In this document: positions 54,520 through 64,000 of the stretch, piece by piece
Position numbering within the stretch: the stretch's first letter is position 1
Layout: each line of letters begins with the position of its first letter
Source of the DNA: Jiella sonneratiae
GTDB lineage: Bacteria; Pseudomonadota; Alphaproteobacteria; Rhizobiales; Rhizobiaceae
DNA: 64,000 nt
Assembly (NCBI RefSeq): GCF_017353515.1
Contig: NZ_JAFMPY010000007.1
Span: 1-64,000 of the forward strand
Direction: 5' to 3'
Notes under the pieces: model-generated
Seen by the model: the letters and a program-made list of their open reading frames with translations, nothing else
The model's database searches: none
What the model was told of the DNA's origin: nothing
Program-made: the position numbers and the translations under genes

Positions 54520-55785
54520 TCAGCCCTTCAGCGCGGCCTTCAGCTTCGGCGCGAGATCGGTCTTCTCCCAGGAGAACGACCCGTCGCGGCCCGGCTTGCG
54601 GCCGAAATGCCCGTAGGACGAGGTCTTGGCGTAGATCGGCTTGTTGAGATCGAGCTGCCGGCGGATGCCGGTCGGCGACAGGTCCATGACCGCGCGGATC
54701 GCCTTCTCGACCTCGACCTCGGTGACGTTCTTGCCGGTCTCGTGGAGGTTCACATAGACCGACACCGGCTGTGCGACGCCGATCGCATAGGCGATCTGGA
54801 TCGTGCATTTTTCGGCGAGATTCGCCGCGACGACGTTCTTGGCGAGGTAGCGCGCGGCATAGGCCGCCGAGCGGTCGACCTTGGTCGTGTCCTTGCCGGA
54901 AAACGCGCCGCCGCCGTGCGGCGCCGCGCCGCCATAGGTGTCGACGATGATCTTGCGGCCGGTGAGGCCGGCGTCGCCGTCCGGGCCGCCGATGACGAAC
55001 TTGCCGGTCGGGTTGATGTACCAGTTGCAGTCGTCGGCGATCGGCAGCTCGCCCAGCGCTTCGCGGATATAGGGCTCGACGACCTGGCGCACCTTCTTGG
55101 AGTCCCAGGAGGGGTCGACATGCTGGGTCGAGAGCACGATCGAGGTGACCGCGACGGGCTTGTCGTCCTCGTAGCGGATGGTCACCTGGCTCTTGGCGTC
55201 CGGGCCGAGCTTGGACGCCTCGCCCTCGCCGGACTTGCGGGCCGCGGCGAGCAGTTCGAGGATCTTGTGGGAATAGTAGATCGGCGCCGGCATCAGCTCC
55301 GGCGTCTCCTTGCAGGCATAACCGAACATGATGCCCTGGTCGCCCGCGCCCTCGGAGATTTCGTTGGTGCCGGTCTTGTCACGCACCTCATGGGCCTTGT
55401 CGACGCCCTGGGCGATGTCGGCGGACTGCGAGTGCAGGAGCACGTCGATCTTGCAGGTCTTCCAGTGGAAGCCGTCCTGCTCGTAGCCGATGTCGCGGAT
55501 GGCGCGCCGGGCGGCCGACTTGAAGCGGGAGGGGTTGATCACCTCCTTGCCGTTCTTGTCGGTCTTCATCAGCGACGGCGGCAGGCGGACCTCGCCGGCG
55601 ATGACGACGCGGTTGGTCGTCGCCAGCGTCTCGCACGCAATTCGCACCGACCAGGGATCGACGCCGCCCTTCTTGGCTTCCCGGTAGACCAGGTCGACGA
55701 TCTCGTCGGAGATCCGGTCGCAGACCTTGTCGGGATGGCCTTCGGAGACGCTTTCGCTGGTGAACAGGTAGTCCATGCGTGGCAT
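54520..55785 (-). CDS. metK: S-adenosylmethionine synthetase
   Basis: A 421-residue enzyme with [16 protein letters not shown] (first motif), [24 protein letters not shown] and the P-loop-like [23 protein letters not shown]. It makes SAM from methionine and ATP. It is longer than E. coli MetK (384) due to short alpha-proteobacterial insertions. It lies after a PraR-like regulator gene on the same strand. I saw no riboswitch I could name in the 190-bp leader. Confidence 0.97.
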   Translation of the reverse strand: MPRMDYLFTSESVSEGHPDKVCDRISDEIVDLVYREAKKGGVDPWSVRIACETLATTNRVVIAGEVRLPPSLMKTDKNGKEVINPSRFKSAARRAIRDIGYEQDGFHWKTCKIDVLLHSQSADIAQGVDKAHEVRDKTGTNEISEGAGDQGIMFGYACKETPELMPAPIYYSHKILELLAAARKSGEGEASKLGPDAKSQVTIRYEDDKPVAVTSIVLSTQHVDPSWDSKKVRQVVEPYIREALGELPIADDCNWYINPTGKFVIGGPDGDAGLTGRKIIVDTYGGAAPHGGGAFSGKDTTKVDRSAAYAARYLAKNVVAANLAEKCTIQIAYAIGVAQPVSVYVNLHETGKNVTEVEVEKAIRAVMDLSPTGIRRQLDLNKPIYAKTSSYGHFGRKPGRDGSFSWEKTDLAPKLKAALKG

Positions 55786-55976
55786 TCGATTTTCCCTCTT
55801 CTCGGGTCCGTGCGACCGTCACGGAAGGGAAGCCTCCGCGTCACGGCCGGGCACTCGGACCGGCTTGGATAAGATGTCGGGGGGGTGTTTCCCGCTGGCC
55901 GCTGCGGGGTTTGCGGCATGAGCGCGTGGAGGTCAAGCCACAGCGGCGCCAAAAAACCGACGAATCTGCGCGATTT

Positions 55977-56402
55977 TCAGGACTTCGCGGCCTCGTCCGA
56001 CGAACCGGCCAGCGTCCGCACCAGGTCGATCACGCGCTTTCGGACCTTCGGATCGGGGATCTTCACGAAGGCCCGGTTGAGCTGAAGTCCTTCCGACGTC
56101 GACAGAAAATCGACCACGTAGTCGGAGCCGGTCTCTTCCATTCCGCTGCGCGAGGGCGCGGCGGATCCCGGCGCGTCCTCGAAGAAATACGCCACCGGCA
56201 CGTTGAGGACGTCGGAAATGTGCTGCAGGCGGCTCGCGCCGATGCGGTTCGAGCCCTTCTCGTATTTCTGCACCTGCTGAAAGGTGATGCCGAGCGCCTC
56301 GCCGAGCTTCTCCTGGCTCATGCCGAGCATGGTGCGACGAAGCCTGACCCGCGATCCGACATGGGTGTCGATGGGATTCGGCTTTTTCTTGCTCTCCTGC
56401 AT
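55977..56402 (-). CDS. XRE-family HTH regulator, PraR-like
   Basis: A 141-residue protein. The HTH (residues about 16-72, VRLRRTMLGMSQEKLGEALGITFQQVQKYEKGSNRIGASRL) is followed by SDVLNVPVAYFFEDAPG, and an alpha-helical C-terminal tail with RKRVIDLVRTLAGS. It resembles PraR of Azorhizobium/Rhizobium, a repressor in quorum-sensing, biofilm and reb control. Other rhizobia also carry it between lnt and metK. Its targets here are unknown. Confidence 0.88.
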   Translation of the reverse strand: MQESKKKPNPIDTHVGSRVRLRRTMLGMSQEKLGEALGITFQQVQKYEKGSNRIGASRLQHISDVLNVPVAYFFEDAPGSAAPSRSGMEETGSDYVVDFLSTSEGLQLNRAFVKIPDPKVRKRVIDLVRTLAGSSDEAAKS

Positions 56403-56543
56403 CGTCTAGCCCTTGCTTCTTCGACCCGCGTTTACCATCGGACCAGTGGGTCGGTCGGTCGGTCAGGGGCAGACCGGCTACGCTGGGAAACCATTCATCC
56501 CCCTTAGCATCGGACCATGGCGTCGCGCATTAGAACCGCGATG

Positions 56544-58259
56544 TCAATCCGTTTGCCGACTGACGAATAACCAAATGCTCACCCCAACGATAAATGTTGC
56601 AGCCAGCAACACGAAGAAGGGGAGATTTCGAAGGCGGGAATAAGGCGTCGGCGCGGCAGCCGCCGGCAGGCGGGATTCGATCGTCCCGGTGGCGCCGAGG
56701 GCGAGCGCGTCGATCTCGCGGCCGAACGGATCGGTGACGACGGAGATGCCGGTATTTGCCGCCCGCACCAGCGGCAGCCCGACGGCGACGGCGGAAAGTT
56801 CCGCCAGCCTCAGATGCTGATAGGGGCCGGGCGTTTCGCCGAACCAGCCGTCATTGGTGTCGTTGACGATGAAGCCCGGGCGGGCGCCGCCGAGGCTCGC
56901 GGCGATGTCGGCCGGAAAGATCGCCTCGTAGCAGATCAGCGGCAGGAAGGCCGGCGCGCCGGCGAGTTCGACGGCGCTGCGCTCGGTCCCCGCCGAAAAG
57001 CCGCCCGGCATCTCGGAAAGGTTCATGATGCCGAGGCGCGACAGATAGCGCTCGAGGGGCAGGAATTCGCCGAAGGGCACGAGATGCACCTTGTCGCGCG
57101 CGTCGACGATCTCGCCGTTGTCGTCGACGACGAGCACGGAATTGTAGAGGCGCTCGCCGCCCGATGCCGTCGGCTCGACGCGCGGCGCACCGGCGATCAG
57201 CGTCTCGCCCGGCTGGATCATGTCGGCGAGACGGGCCACCGCCTCGGGGCGTTCGGTGAGGACGAAGGGAAGCGAGGATTCCGGCCAGACGATCAGGGTG
57301 CGGCCCTGCGGCTCGACCGCGACGACCTTGGCGGAGGCGGGGCTTTCGGAGGCCGCCGGCTTCGCCCGCGCCTCGCGGCCCTTTTCGGTCACCGCGATTT
57401 GCCGCGAAAAGATCCTCTGGGCGGCTTCCTCGTCGAACTTGTCGGACTGGGCGATGTTCGCCTGGACGACGCTGAGTTCGACGCCGTCGACGAAGGTGGT
57501 CGGATGCGTCGCGAGGCGATGATAGCCGTAGCCGAGATCGGCCGCGACGAGGAGGCCGGCGATCGCGAGCACCGGCATCCGCCCGTGCCGGTCGCCGATG
57601 ACCGCCGGCGCCGCGAAGACGATCACCGCGGCGAGCGTCAGGCCGTGGACGCCGATGAGGCTGACCACCTGCATCAACAGCGGCGTCGGCGCCGCGAGGA
57701 CGCCGATCTCGTTCCACGGAAAGCCGGTGAGCACGAAGGAACGCAGCCACTCCATCAAGGCGAAGGCGGCGGCGAGGACGAGGATGCGGAAGGCGCTGTC
57801 CGGCCAGAACCGCCGCGCCAGCATCGTCGCCAGCCCGTAATAGACCGCGAGAATGGCGGGAAGGCCGAGGACGGCGAAGGGGATGAACACCGCGAAGGCC
57901 GCGGCGTTGACCAGCATGGCGCTGCCGAGCCACCACAGCCCGGCGACGAAATAGCCGAAGCCGAACAGCCAGCCGACGAGAAAGTCCGCAAGCAGCGTGG
58001 CGGCGAGGCTGCGCCGGGCGCCGACCCCGTCGAGCAGCCAGACGAGAACGGGAAAGGCGATGAAGGCGGCGGCGGGGAAGTCGAGCGGCGGCAGGGCGAG
58101 AGCCGCGACGGCGCCTGCGAGGATCGCGGCGAGGATCCGCGGCAGGCCTTCGAGCAGCATGACGCGCCCGGCGAGGCGGTCGACGAACCACCCGGCGGCC
58201 GTTCTCTCGTTGTGGCCGATCGCTGCGCCCAACCGCCCCCGCTCCAGACTCCGAAGCAT
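56544..58259 (-). CDS. lnt: Apolipoprotein N-acyltransferase
   Basis: A 571-residue protein with about six N-terminal membrane helices and a periplasmic nitrilase-like domain. The catalytic triad can be placed in IVWPESSLPF (Glu), DKVHLVPFGEFLPLE (Lys) and PLICYEAIFP (Cys). It adds the third acyl chain to lipoproteins. The last helix precedes WLFVSRQTD. The start at 58259 is plausible; a later Met (RVMLLEGLPRILAAI) is an alternative. Confidence 0.95.
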   Translation of the reverse strand: MLRSLERGRLGAAIGHNERTAAGWFVDRLAGRVMLLEGLPRILAAILAGAVAALALPPLDFPAAAFIAFPVLVWLLDGVGARRSLAATLLADFLVGWLFGFGYFVAGLWWLGSAMLVNAAAFAVFIPFAVLGLPAILAVYYGLATMLARRFWPDSAFRILVLAAAFALMEWLRSFVLTGFPWNEIGVLAAPTPLLMQVVSLIGVHGLTLAAVIVFAAPAVIGDRHGRMPVLAIAGLLVAADLGYGYHRLATHPTTFVDGVELSVVQANIAQSDKFDEEAAQRIFSRQIAVTEKGREARAKPAASESPASAKVVAVEPQGRTLIVWPESSLPFVLTERPEAVARLADMIQPGETLIAGAPRVEPTASGGERLYNSVLVVDDNGEIVDARDKVHLVPFGEFLPLERYLSRLGIMNLSEMPGGFSAGTERSAVELAGAPAFLPLICYEAIFPADIAASLGGARPGFIVNDTNDGWFGETPGPYQHLRLAELSAVAVGLPLVRAANTGISVVTDPFGREIDALALGATGTIESRLPAAAAPTPYSRLRNLPFFVLLAATFIVGVSIWLFVSRQTD

Positions 58260-58450
58260 TCGATCCCCCTGGAGCCGGACTTAGCCCAGAACCCGATTGG
58301 AAGCCATAACGCTTTCCTCAAGCTGGTTCGGGCTGCCTCGGCGCGAGGCGGCCAGGGGGCGGAGCCGAGCCTGTGGATCGGGGCCGGGGCAGAGGAAGGC
58401 CGGCGTGGGGCCGCGAGGCGATGCCCCCCGGCCGAGCGGAATAAGGCGGC

Positions 58451-59518
58451 TCAGGCCTGGTCGGCGAGGCCCTCGACGATGCGACGACGCTTCTCGCCCT
58501 GGCGAAAGCGCACGATCCGCACCCGCCGGACGCGGCGCGGGTCCGCCTCCAGCACCTGGAACTCGAAGCCCGGAACGGCCTGGATCACCTCGCCGCGGGC
58601 CGGCACCCGGCCGAGTTCGGAGAACAGCAGCCCGCCGATCGTGTCCGCCTCCTCCTCGTATTCGGAGATGTCGAAGTCCTCGCCGATGAGCCGCTTGACG
58701 TCCTCGAGGTCGGCCCGCGCGTCGGCGTAGAAGATGCCGTCGCCGCGCTCGGTGATCATCGCCGCCTCGTCGTCGTGCTCGTCCTCGATGTTGCCGACGA
58801 CCATCTCGATGACGTCTTCCAGCGAGACGAGGCCGTCGGTGCCGCCATATTCGTCGATGACGAGGGCCATCTGGGTGCGGGAGGCCTGCATCTTCGCCAT
58901 CAGGTCGGTGGCGAGCATCGAGGGCGGAACGAACAGGACGGTGCGGATGATTCCCAGATCCTCGACCTTGCGGGCGAGGTTGATCTGGCGGAGGTCGAGA
59001 CCGGCCCGCGGCTTGCGCTGGCCGGAGCCGTTGCCGTTCTGGGATTTCGCCGGCCGCGCGACGCGGGTGATGTGCCCGACGACGTCGCGGATGTGGATCA
59101 TGCCGCGCGGATCGTCGAGGCTCTCCCCATAGACCGGCATGCGGGAATGGCCGCTCGCCTCGAACTGCTTCATCAGTTCGCCGAGCGTCGTCGAGATCTC
59201 CACCGCCCGGATGTCGGCCCGCGGCACCATGATGTCCTCGACCCGGACCTCGCGCAGCCTCAGGATGTTGTTGAGCATCGCCCGTTCGGCCGGCGAAAAG
59301 CTGTCGGCCTCCGGGTCGTCGGTCAGGAGCGCCTTGGTCAGGTCCTCCCGGACGAGCCGGGGCATGCGCGGTCGCAGCCGCTCGAACAGGCCGTCGAAGA
59401 AGCCGCGCCCCGCATTCTGCTGCTGCGCGGGGGGCTGGCGACTTCGATCGTCGCCGCTGCTGTCGCCGCTCGCCGAATCCGGTTCCGGACGCTCCGCGGC
59501 GTTCTCCTCAGGTGACAT
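58451..59518 (-). CDS. corC: CorC/HlyC-family protein with CBS pair
   Basis: A 355-residue cytosolic protein. The acidic/Pro-rich N-terminus is followed by RVEDIMVPRADIRAVE, two CBS repeats (GHSRMPVYGESLDDPRGMIHIRDVV; TQMALVIDEYGGTDGLVSLEDVIE) and the CorC_HlyC domain (EADTIGGLLFSELGRVP). It lacks the membrane DUF21 domain. It is linked to magnesium/cobalt resistance, and its place beside ybeY is conserved. The start at 59518 is the first Met with family-like sequence. Confidence 0.93.
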   Translation of the reverse strand: MSPEENAAERPEPDSASGDSSGDDRSRQPPAQQQNAGRGFFDGLFERLRPRMPRLVREDLTKALLTDDPEADSFSPAERAMLNNILRLREVRVEDIMVPRADIRAVEISTTLGELMKQFEASGHSRMPVYGESLDDPRGMIHIRDVVGHITRVARPAKSQNGNGSGQRKPRAGLDLRQINLARKVEDLGIIRTVLFVPPSMLATDLMAKMQASRTQMALVIDEYGGTDGLVSLEDVIEMVVGNIEDEHDDEAAMITERGDGIFYADARADLEDVKRLIGEDFDISEYEEEADTIGGLLFSELGRVPARGEVIQAVPGFEFQVLEADPRRVRRVRIVRFRQGEKRRRIVEGLADQA

Positions 59519-59594
59519 CGTCTCACTCAAAGCTTGGTTTCGCCTGAAAATAGTCGATCGCCCGCAAGGTTGCGAGGCCGTCGTCGCATGGCAC

Positions 59595-60254
59595 TCATGA
59601 ATCCGCGCGTCCCGCCGCGCTCCGGTCCGGCGGCTCGCCATAGGGGTCGGCGATGCCGAGACTTCCGAGAATCGCGATCTCTGCCGCCTCCATCTCTGCC
59701 GCCTCGCCGTCATCGAGATGATCGTAGCCGAGAAGGTGCAGGAAGCCGTGCACGATGAGATGCGACAGATGGTCGGCGAACGGCTTTTCCTCGCTCGCGG
59801 CCTCGCGCGCCACCGTCTCGAAGGCGAGGACGAGGTCGCCGGCGAGCGGGCCGGGCAATTTTCCCGGCCGAAGCTGGACCAGCGGGAAGGACAGGATGTT
59901 GGTCGGCTTGTCCTTGCCGCGCCAGGCGTGGTTCGCCTCCCGCACCGTCGCGTCGTCGGCGTAGGTGACGGAAATTTCGGTCGCAAGTGCCGCGGGCAGG
60001 CCGAGATGCCGGGCAGCGGCCGCGAGGGCCCGTCCCGTCAAGAATACGAGCCGGTCACGGCCGAGGCTCGAGATCCAGCCGCCGGCGTCGACGGCGACGA
60101 CGATGCTCGAAGCGGCAAATCCGGGGAGGGGAAGCGTCGTGACGGTCTCCGCCCCAGCCTCCGGCACCTCCTCGTCGCAGTCCGTCCGGTCGGTCGCGGC
60201 CTCGCTCGTCGCTGCGGCCTTCGTCTGATGCCGGGGGTCTTGGGGCTCGTTCAT
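59595..60254 (-). CDS. ybeY: Endoribonuclease YbeY
   Basis: A 219-residue protein. The zinc site is HLIVHGFLHLLGYDH (three histidines). EISVTYADDATVREANHAWRGKDKPTNILSFPLV is the conserved core. YbeY matures the 3' end of 16S rRNA and takes part in ribosome quality control. The first 50 residues are an extra Asp/Glu/Ala-rich extension not needed for the fold. It lies between corC and phoH in the usual order. Confidence 0.95.
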   Translation of the reverse strand: MNEPQDPRHQTKAAATSEAATDRTDCDEEVPEAGAETVTTLPLPGFAASSIVVAVDAGGWISSLGRDRLVFLTGRALAAAARHLGLPAALATEISVTYADDATVREANHAWRGKDKPTNILSFPLVQLRPGKLPGPLAGDLVLAFETVAREAASEEKPFADHLSHLIVHGFLHLLGYDHLDDGEAAEMEAAEIAILGSLGIADPYGEPPDRSAAGRADS

Positions 60255-60285
60255 CGGTCCGTGGCCGTCAAGGCGGGTCGAAGGC

Positions 60286-61335
60286 TCAGCGGTCCAGCGG
60301 CAGGCCGTTCGCGGCGCCGCGCTGTTCGGTCGCGTCGCGCTCATAGGCCTCGACGATCGCCTGGACCAGCGGATGACGCACGACGTCCTGTGCCGCAAAC
60401 CGCACCGTGACGACGTTCGAAACGCCGTCGAGAACGCGCAGGGCCTCGACGAGACCCGACTTCTGGCCGGGCGGCAGGTCGATCTGCGACGGATCGCCCG
60501 TCACCGCCATGCGGGCGTTTTCGCCGAGACGGGTGAGGAACATCTTCATCTGCATCGAGGTGGTGTTCTGGGCCTCGTCGAGGATCACCGCGGCGTTGGC
60601 GAGCGTGCGCCCGCGCATGAAGGCGAGGGGCGCGATCTCGATGGCGCCGGCGGTCAGCGCCCTCTCGACCTTCTCCGCCGGGATCATGTCGTAGAGCGCG
60701 TCGTAGAGCGGCCTCAGATAGGGATCGACCTTTTCCTTCATGTCGCCGGGCAGGAAGCCGAGCCGCTCTCCCGCCTCGACGGCCGGGCGGGTCAGGACGA
60801 TGCGGTCGACCTGGCCGCGCTCCAGGAGCTGGGCGGCATGGGCGACGGCGAGATAGGTCTTGCCGGTGCCGGCCGGGCCGACGCCGAACACCAGTTCGGC
60901 GCGGTCGAGCGCGCGCATGTAGGCGTCCTGCGTCGGGGTGCGCGCATGGATCGTCTTCTTGCGGGTCGAGATCTGGGCGAGCGCCATCCGCCCCTTCTGC
61001 TCGAGTGTCGGCAGGTCGAGCTGGTCGTCCCTGGCGATCGCCATCCGCACCGCCCCGTCGACGTCCTTGGGGCCGATGTCACTGCCGCCGGCGAGACGGT
61101 CGTAGAGATGGTCGAGCGCCCGACGCGCCTGTTCGACCGAGGACGGCTCGCCGCGGATCTCGACCTTGTTGCCGCGGGCCCGGCAGTCGACGCCGAGCTT
61201 CTGCTCGAGAAGCGCGAGATGCTCGTCGAACTGGCCGAAGAGCGCGCTGGCGAGGCGGTTGTCCTCGAAGGAAAGGACGATGTGCGCCATGTCGGAGGCA
61301 CCCGAGCCGTGGGGAGCGCCGCGAACGGCCTTCAT
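60286..61335 (-). CDS. phoH: PhoH-like ATPase
   Basis: A 349-residue protein with a KH-like N-terminal part and a PhoH ATPase domain. Walker A is [17 protein letters not shown], Walker B is [22 protein letters not shown], and [30 protein letters not shown] is conserved. It overlaps miaB by 4 bp (ATGA), supporting the start at 61335, although the ATG at 61290 is nearer to family starts. The molecular role is not settled; RNA metabolism is suggested by its neighbours. Confidence 0.94.
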   Translation of the reverse strand: MKAVRGAPHGSGASDMAHIVLSFEDNRLASALFGQFDEHLALLEQKLGVDCRARGNKVEIRGEPSSVEQARRALDHLYDRLAGGSDIGPKDVDGAVRMAIARDDQLDLPTLEQKGRMALAQISTRKKTIHARTPTQDAYMRALDRAELVFGVGPAGTGKTYLAVAHAAQLLERGQVDRIVLTRPAVEAGERLGFLPGDMKEKVDPYLRPLYDALYDMIPAEKVERALTAGAIEIAPLAFMRGRTLANAAVILDEAQNTTSMQMKMFLTRLGENARMAVTGDPSQIDLPPGQKSGLVEALRVLDGVSNVVTVRFAAQDVVRHPLVQAIVEAYERDATEQRGAANGLPLDR

Positions 61336-62762
61336 GCGACCAGCCCGGCGGGCTGGAAGGCGGGGGACGCGGCGGGCATCGCGCCCTCCGCGATCAGCGA
61401 ATTGGCGAGGGATGCGGCGATCGCCACCGACACGACGTCGCCGACGCTTCCGGCGCTCTGCGGCATCACCACCGGCTGCAGATAGGGCGAGCGACCGACG
61501 ACCTGGCCGGCGTGACGGCCCGGCTTCTCGACGAGGACGTCGAGTCTCCTGCCGACGAGGCTCTCGGAAAAGCCCTGCTGCTGGCGGCGCAGCAGGTCCT
61601 GCAGCCGGGCGAGCCGTTCGCCCTTGACCGCTTCCCCGACATGGCCGGTCATGTCCGCGCCCGGCGTGCCGGGGCGGGGCGAATATTTGAACGAGAAGGC
61701 CGAGGCGTAGCCGACCGCCTCGACGAGCTGCATCGTCGCTTCGAAATCGGCGTCGTCCTCGCCGGGAAAGCCGACGATGAAGTCGCCCGACAGGGCGATG
61801 TCGGGCCGCGCCGCACGGATCCTTTCGACCAGCCGCAGATAGTCCGCCGCCGTATGCCGGCGGTTCATCGCCTTCAGGATCCGGTCGGACCCCGCCTGAA
61901 CCGGCAGGTGCAGATAGGGCATCAGGGCGTCGAGGTCGCGATGGGCGGCGATCAGGGCGTCGTCCATGTCGCGGGGATGCGAGGTGGTGTAGCGCAGCCG
62001 GTCGAGGCCGGGGATTTCGGCGAGCGCAAAGAGCAGCGCCCCGAGACCGATCGGCCGCCCGGCCGCATCCTCGCCGTGCCAGGCATTGACGTTCTGGCCG
62101 AGCAGCGTCACCTCGCGCACCCCGGCATCGGCGAGCTGTTTCGCCTCGTCGACGATCCGGGCGAGCGGCCGCGAGGCCTCGGCACCGCGGGTGTAGGGTA
62201 CGACGCAGAAGGTGCAGAACTTGTCGCAGCCTTCCTGGACGGTGAGAAACGCCGTGACGCCGCGCGCGCGGATTTCCCTGCGGCTGGCTTCCGGCAGATG
62301 CGCGAACTTGTCCTCGACGGCATGGTCGGTCTCGACCACGCGTTCGCCCCTGTCGACCCGCGACAGCGCCTGCGGCAGCCGGTGATAGGTCTGCGGCCCG
62401 ATGACGAGGTCGACGACCGGCGCCCGGGCGATGATCTCCTCGCCTTCGGCCTGCGCCACGCAGCCCGCGACGGCGACCTGCGTGCCCTTGCCGGCAAGGG
62501 CGCGATCGGCCTTGAGGCGGCGGATCCTGCCGAGCTCCGAATAGATCTTCTCGGCCGCCTTCTCGCGGATGTGGCAGGTGTTGAGGAGAACGAGATCCGC
62601 CTCCTCCATCGCCTCGGTCGCCACGTATCCGCCCTTCGCCAGCGCATCGCCCATGCGCTGGGAATCGTAGACGTTCATCTGGCAGCCATAGGTCTTGATG
62701 AACACCTTGCGCGAACCGGCCTGTCGCGTCGGCGGGACTGTCGCTTGCCTCGTATCGCTCAT
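61332..62762 (-). CDS. miaB: tRNA-2-methylthio-N6-dimethylallyladenosine synthase MiaB
   Basis: A 476-residue radical-SAM methylthiotransferase. The N-terminal cluster domain has [16 protein letters not shown]. The radical-SAM loop is [15 protein letters not shown] (CxxxCxxC). The TRAM domain is near the end. It converts i6A37 to ms2i6A37 in tRNAs. The start at 62762 gives the usual length. It belongs to the miaB-phoH-ybeY-corC group. Confidence 0.97.
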   Translation of the reverse strand: MSDTRQATVPPTRQAGSRKVFIKTYGCQMNVYDSQRMGDALAKGGYVATEAMEEADLVLLNTCHIREKAAEKIYSELGRIRRLKADRALAGKGTQVAVAGCVAQAEGEEIIARAPVVDLVIGPQTYHRLPQALSRVDRGERVVETDHAVEDKFAHLPEASRREIRARGVTAFLTVQEGCDKFCTFCVVPYTRGAEASRPLARIVDEAKQLADAGVREVTLLGQNVNAWHGEDAAGRPIGLGALLFALAEIPGLDRLRYTTSHPRDMDDALIAAHRDLDALMPYLHLPVQAGSDRILKAMNRRHTAADYLRLVERIRAARPDIALSGDFIVGFPGEDDADFEATMQLVEAVGYASAFSFKYSPRPGTPGADMTGHVGEAVKGERLARLQDLLRRQQQGFSESLVGRRLDVLVEKPGRHAGQVVGRSPYLQPVVMPQSAGSVGDVVSVAIAASLANSLIAEGAMPAASPAFQPAGLVA

Positions 62763-62918
62763 GCGCCCTTCAGTTCAGGCTCCGGTTCGTTCGGGTCGGG
62801 TTCGTCGAGGAGGCTCGGGACACGCGACCCTCGGAAAGGATCTAGCGCCATATATCGACGGCATCGTGGCGTTGCGCAAGCGGCGGCGGCCGCTTTTCGC
62901 CGTCGCGGCGCGGGATCG

Positions 62919-63710
62919 TCAGTCGCGGGCGCGCAGCGCAACGGCGAGAAGGCGCCTGACGCTCGCCTCGCTCTGCCGGGCCACGGCCTTTCGATCCGAG
63001 GTTTCGGTGAAGAGGATCGGCTCGCCGAAGGCGACGGTGGCGTCGATCGCGCCCTCTCTCAGGAAGTCGAGCAGGTGCGGAGAAAGCTCGACGTTTCCCG
63101 GCCATGCGGCGAGGGGGCGATGATAGCGGCCGAGCGGCAGGCCGTTGGCGCGCGTATAGGCGACGGCCACCGGCTGGACGAGGACGGATTTCGAGGCCGA
63201 ATCGCGCAGCGCCATCTGGGCGGCGCCGAACAGCGCGGTGCGGAACGGCAGGACCTCGTTGCCGTCGGAGGTCGTGCCTTCGGCGAACAGCACCATCGCG
63301 TCGCCTTCCGACAGGCGCGTCGCCACCTCGGAGGCATGGCGGCCGGTGCGCCCGCGCGCCTCGCGTTCGACGAAGACGGTGCGCTGCAGCCGCGCGAGGA
63401 GGCCGAAGGCCGGCCAGGTCTCGACCTCGGCCTTGGCGATGAAGCAGAGCGGCATCACCTTGCCGAGCACCATGATGTCGGACCAGGACTGGTGGTTCGA
63501 GACGATGAGCAGCGGCCGCCCGGCCGCCGGCTCCCCCGAGACCGTCACCTTCACCCCGGCGACGAAGCAGGCGACGACGTGCCAGAGATGCGGAAGCCGC
63601 TTGCGCAACGGCCAGCCCCGTCGCATCGCGACGGCCTGAAGCGGCCAGAGGGTCAGCGTCATGGCGACGAGCACGAAGGCCACGAAGCCGACGCGAAGCC
63701 GGGCGATCAT
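62919..63710 (-). CDS. 1-acylglycerol-3-phosphate acyltransferase family (PlsC/OlsA-type)
   Basis: A 263-residue membrane protein. The N-terminal helix precedes SNHQSWSDIMVLG (the NHxxxxD motif). FVEREARGRTG and LFAEGTTSDGNEVLPFRTALF are the acyl-acceptor motifs. It acylates lysophosphatidate, or, in the OlsA role, lyso-ornithine lipid. My recollection is that the S. meliloti OlsA lies next to miaB, as here; with olsB also in the window this favours OlsA, but sequence alone does not prove it. Confidence 0.9.
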   Translation of the reverse strand: MIARLRVGFVAFVLVAMTLTLWPLQAVAMRRGWPLRKRLPHLWHVVACFVAGVKVTVSGEPAAGRPLLIVSNHQSWSDIMVLGKVMPLCFIAKAEVETWPAFGLLARLQRTVFVEREARGRTGRHASEVATRLSEGDAMVLFAEGTTSDGNEVLPFRTALFGAAQMALRDSASKSVLVQPVAVAYTRANGLPLGRYHRPLAAWPGNVELSPHLLDFLREGAIDATVAFGEPILFTETSDRKAVARQSEASVRRLLAVALRARD

Positions 63711-63875
63711 GACGGCTCGTTCTCGGCGCGGCGTTTCAGGGGCACGGGTCTCTTCGTCGTGGTCGGTCCCGTCGACCCGGAGCGCCGTCCCGGCAGGGAC
63801 CGCGCGGGGGCGGCGTGAAGCTTTCGTCTGCGCCGTCGTCCGGCGGGCGGGGAGCCTCGGGCCCTGCCGATGCTC

Positions 63876-64000
63876 TCAGCCCTCGCGCGACAGGCTGCGC
63901 TTCAGGGTCAGGGCGCTGGTCCGCCTGCCGTCCGGATGCTGGTAGTAGGCGGGGCGCCGTCCCACTTCCTCGAAACGCAGTCGCTTGTAAAGCCTCAGGG
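63876..64000 (-). CDS. rimI: RimI-like N-acetyltransferase, C-terminal fragment (continues past window)
   Basis: The minus strand reads LRLYKRLRFEEVGRRPAYYQH..LKRSLSREG and then TGA at 63876-63878. ALxLYxxLGF-type and RPxYY motifs are those of the RimI GNAT C-terminus. Its location upstream of the PlsC-like gene matches the rimI-plsC-miaB order. Only 41 residues are visible. Confidence 0.75.
   Translation of the reverse strand, partial: LRLYKRLRFEEVGRRPAYYQHPDGRRTSALTLKRSLSREG

Noticed and set aside
55786-55976. SAM-type riboswitch upstream of metK
   Set aside because: I could not match the leader to the core of SAM-II, SAM/SAH or other known classes by eye. A covariance search would decide.

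Overview
The window reads as chromosomal DNA of an alphaproteobacterium of the order Hyphomicrobiales (Rhizobiales). It is uniformly GC-rich. It carries gene families and orders typical of that group: DUF6163 next to the LdtR-type MarR regulator, CpdR divergent from N-formylglutamate amidohydrolase with an MmgR/alpha-r8-like small RNA, mutS-glnD-murJ, lnt-PraR-like regulator-metK-trmB, and rimI-plsC-miaB-phoH-ybeY-corC. Several short palindromic repeats of the rhizobial intergenic type are also present. A family such as Aurantimonadaceae is possible, but I cannot fix the genus from sequence reading alone.

Layout. Positions 1-650 hold the end of an ISAs1-family insertion sequence, cut by the window edge. 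Positions 780-3600 hold DUF6163-ldtR, a lytic transglycosylase and a small lipid A N-terminal-domain protein. Positions 3249-7049 form a divergent envelope cluster: a PAP2 phosphatase in one continuous reading frame with a polyprenyl-phosphate glycosyltransferase, the small membrane protein, and an ArnT-like GT39 transferase. The parts fit removal of a lipid A phosphate and its replacement by a sugar; an lpsL-type UDP-glucuronate 4-epimerase further on (32239-33270) could supply UDP-galacturonate. Positions 7150-12440 hold a chemoreceptor, a secreted caspase-like protein followed by a 12-copy heptanucleotide repeat, and DUF6101. Positions 12621-20460 hold an FAD dehydrogenase, Sua5, a GH25 lysozyme-like protein, glyS and a decayed parDE module. 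glyS carries an in-frame palindromic repeat insertion and is preceded by a partial duplicate of its own 5' end.

Positions 20470-31620 hold a YpfJ-type metallopeptidase, an ABC-2 exporter, gnd, a peptide-type ABC importer lacking its ATPases, and a GT4/polysaccharide deacetylase pair. Positions 31720-38750 hold two small proteins, lpsL, a FucU/RbsD-type mutarotase, a tandem 103-bp repeat, tRNA-Val(GAC), cpdR, N-formylglutamate amidohydrolase, an sRNA, hisN and a hydrolase. Positions 38907-44762 hold a CoxG-like protein, an rRNA methyltransferase-trmH-lspA operon, an acryloyl-CoA reductase family protein, an OlsB-type acyltransferase and a DUF1236 protein.

Positions 45190-64000 are housekeeping: mutS, a secreted repeat protein, glnD-murJ-VOC, trmB, metK, a PraR-like regulator, lnt, corC, ybeY, phoH, miaB, a PlsC/OlsA-type acyltransferase and the C-terminus of rimI. 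The cell-envelope theme is strong (lipid A modification, ornithine lipids, peptidoglycan turnover, lipoprotein maturation, murJ, ldtR). No phage, CRISPR array or rRNA operon is visible.
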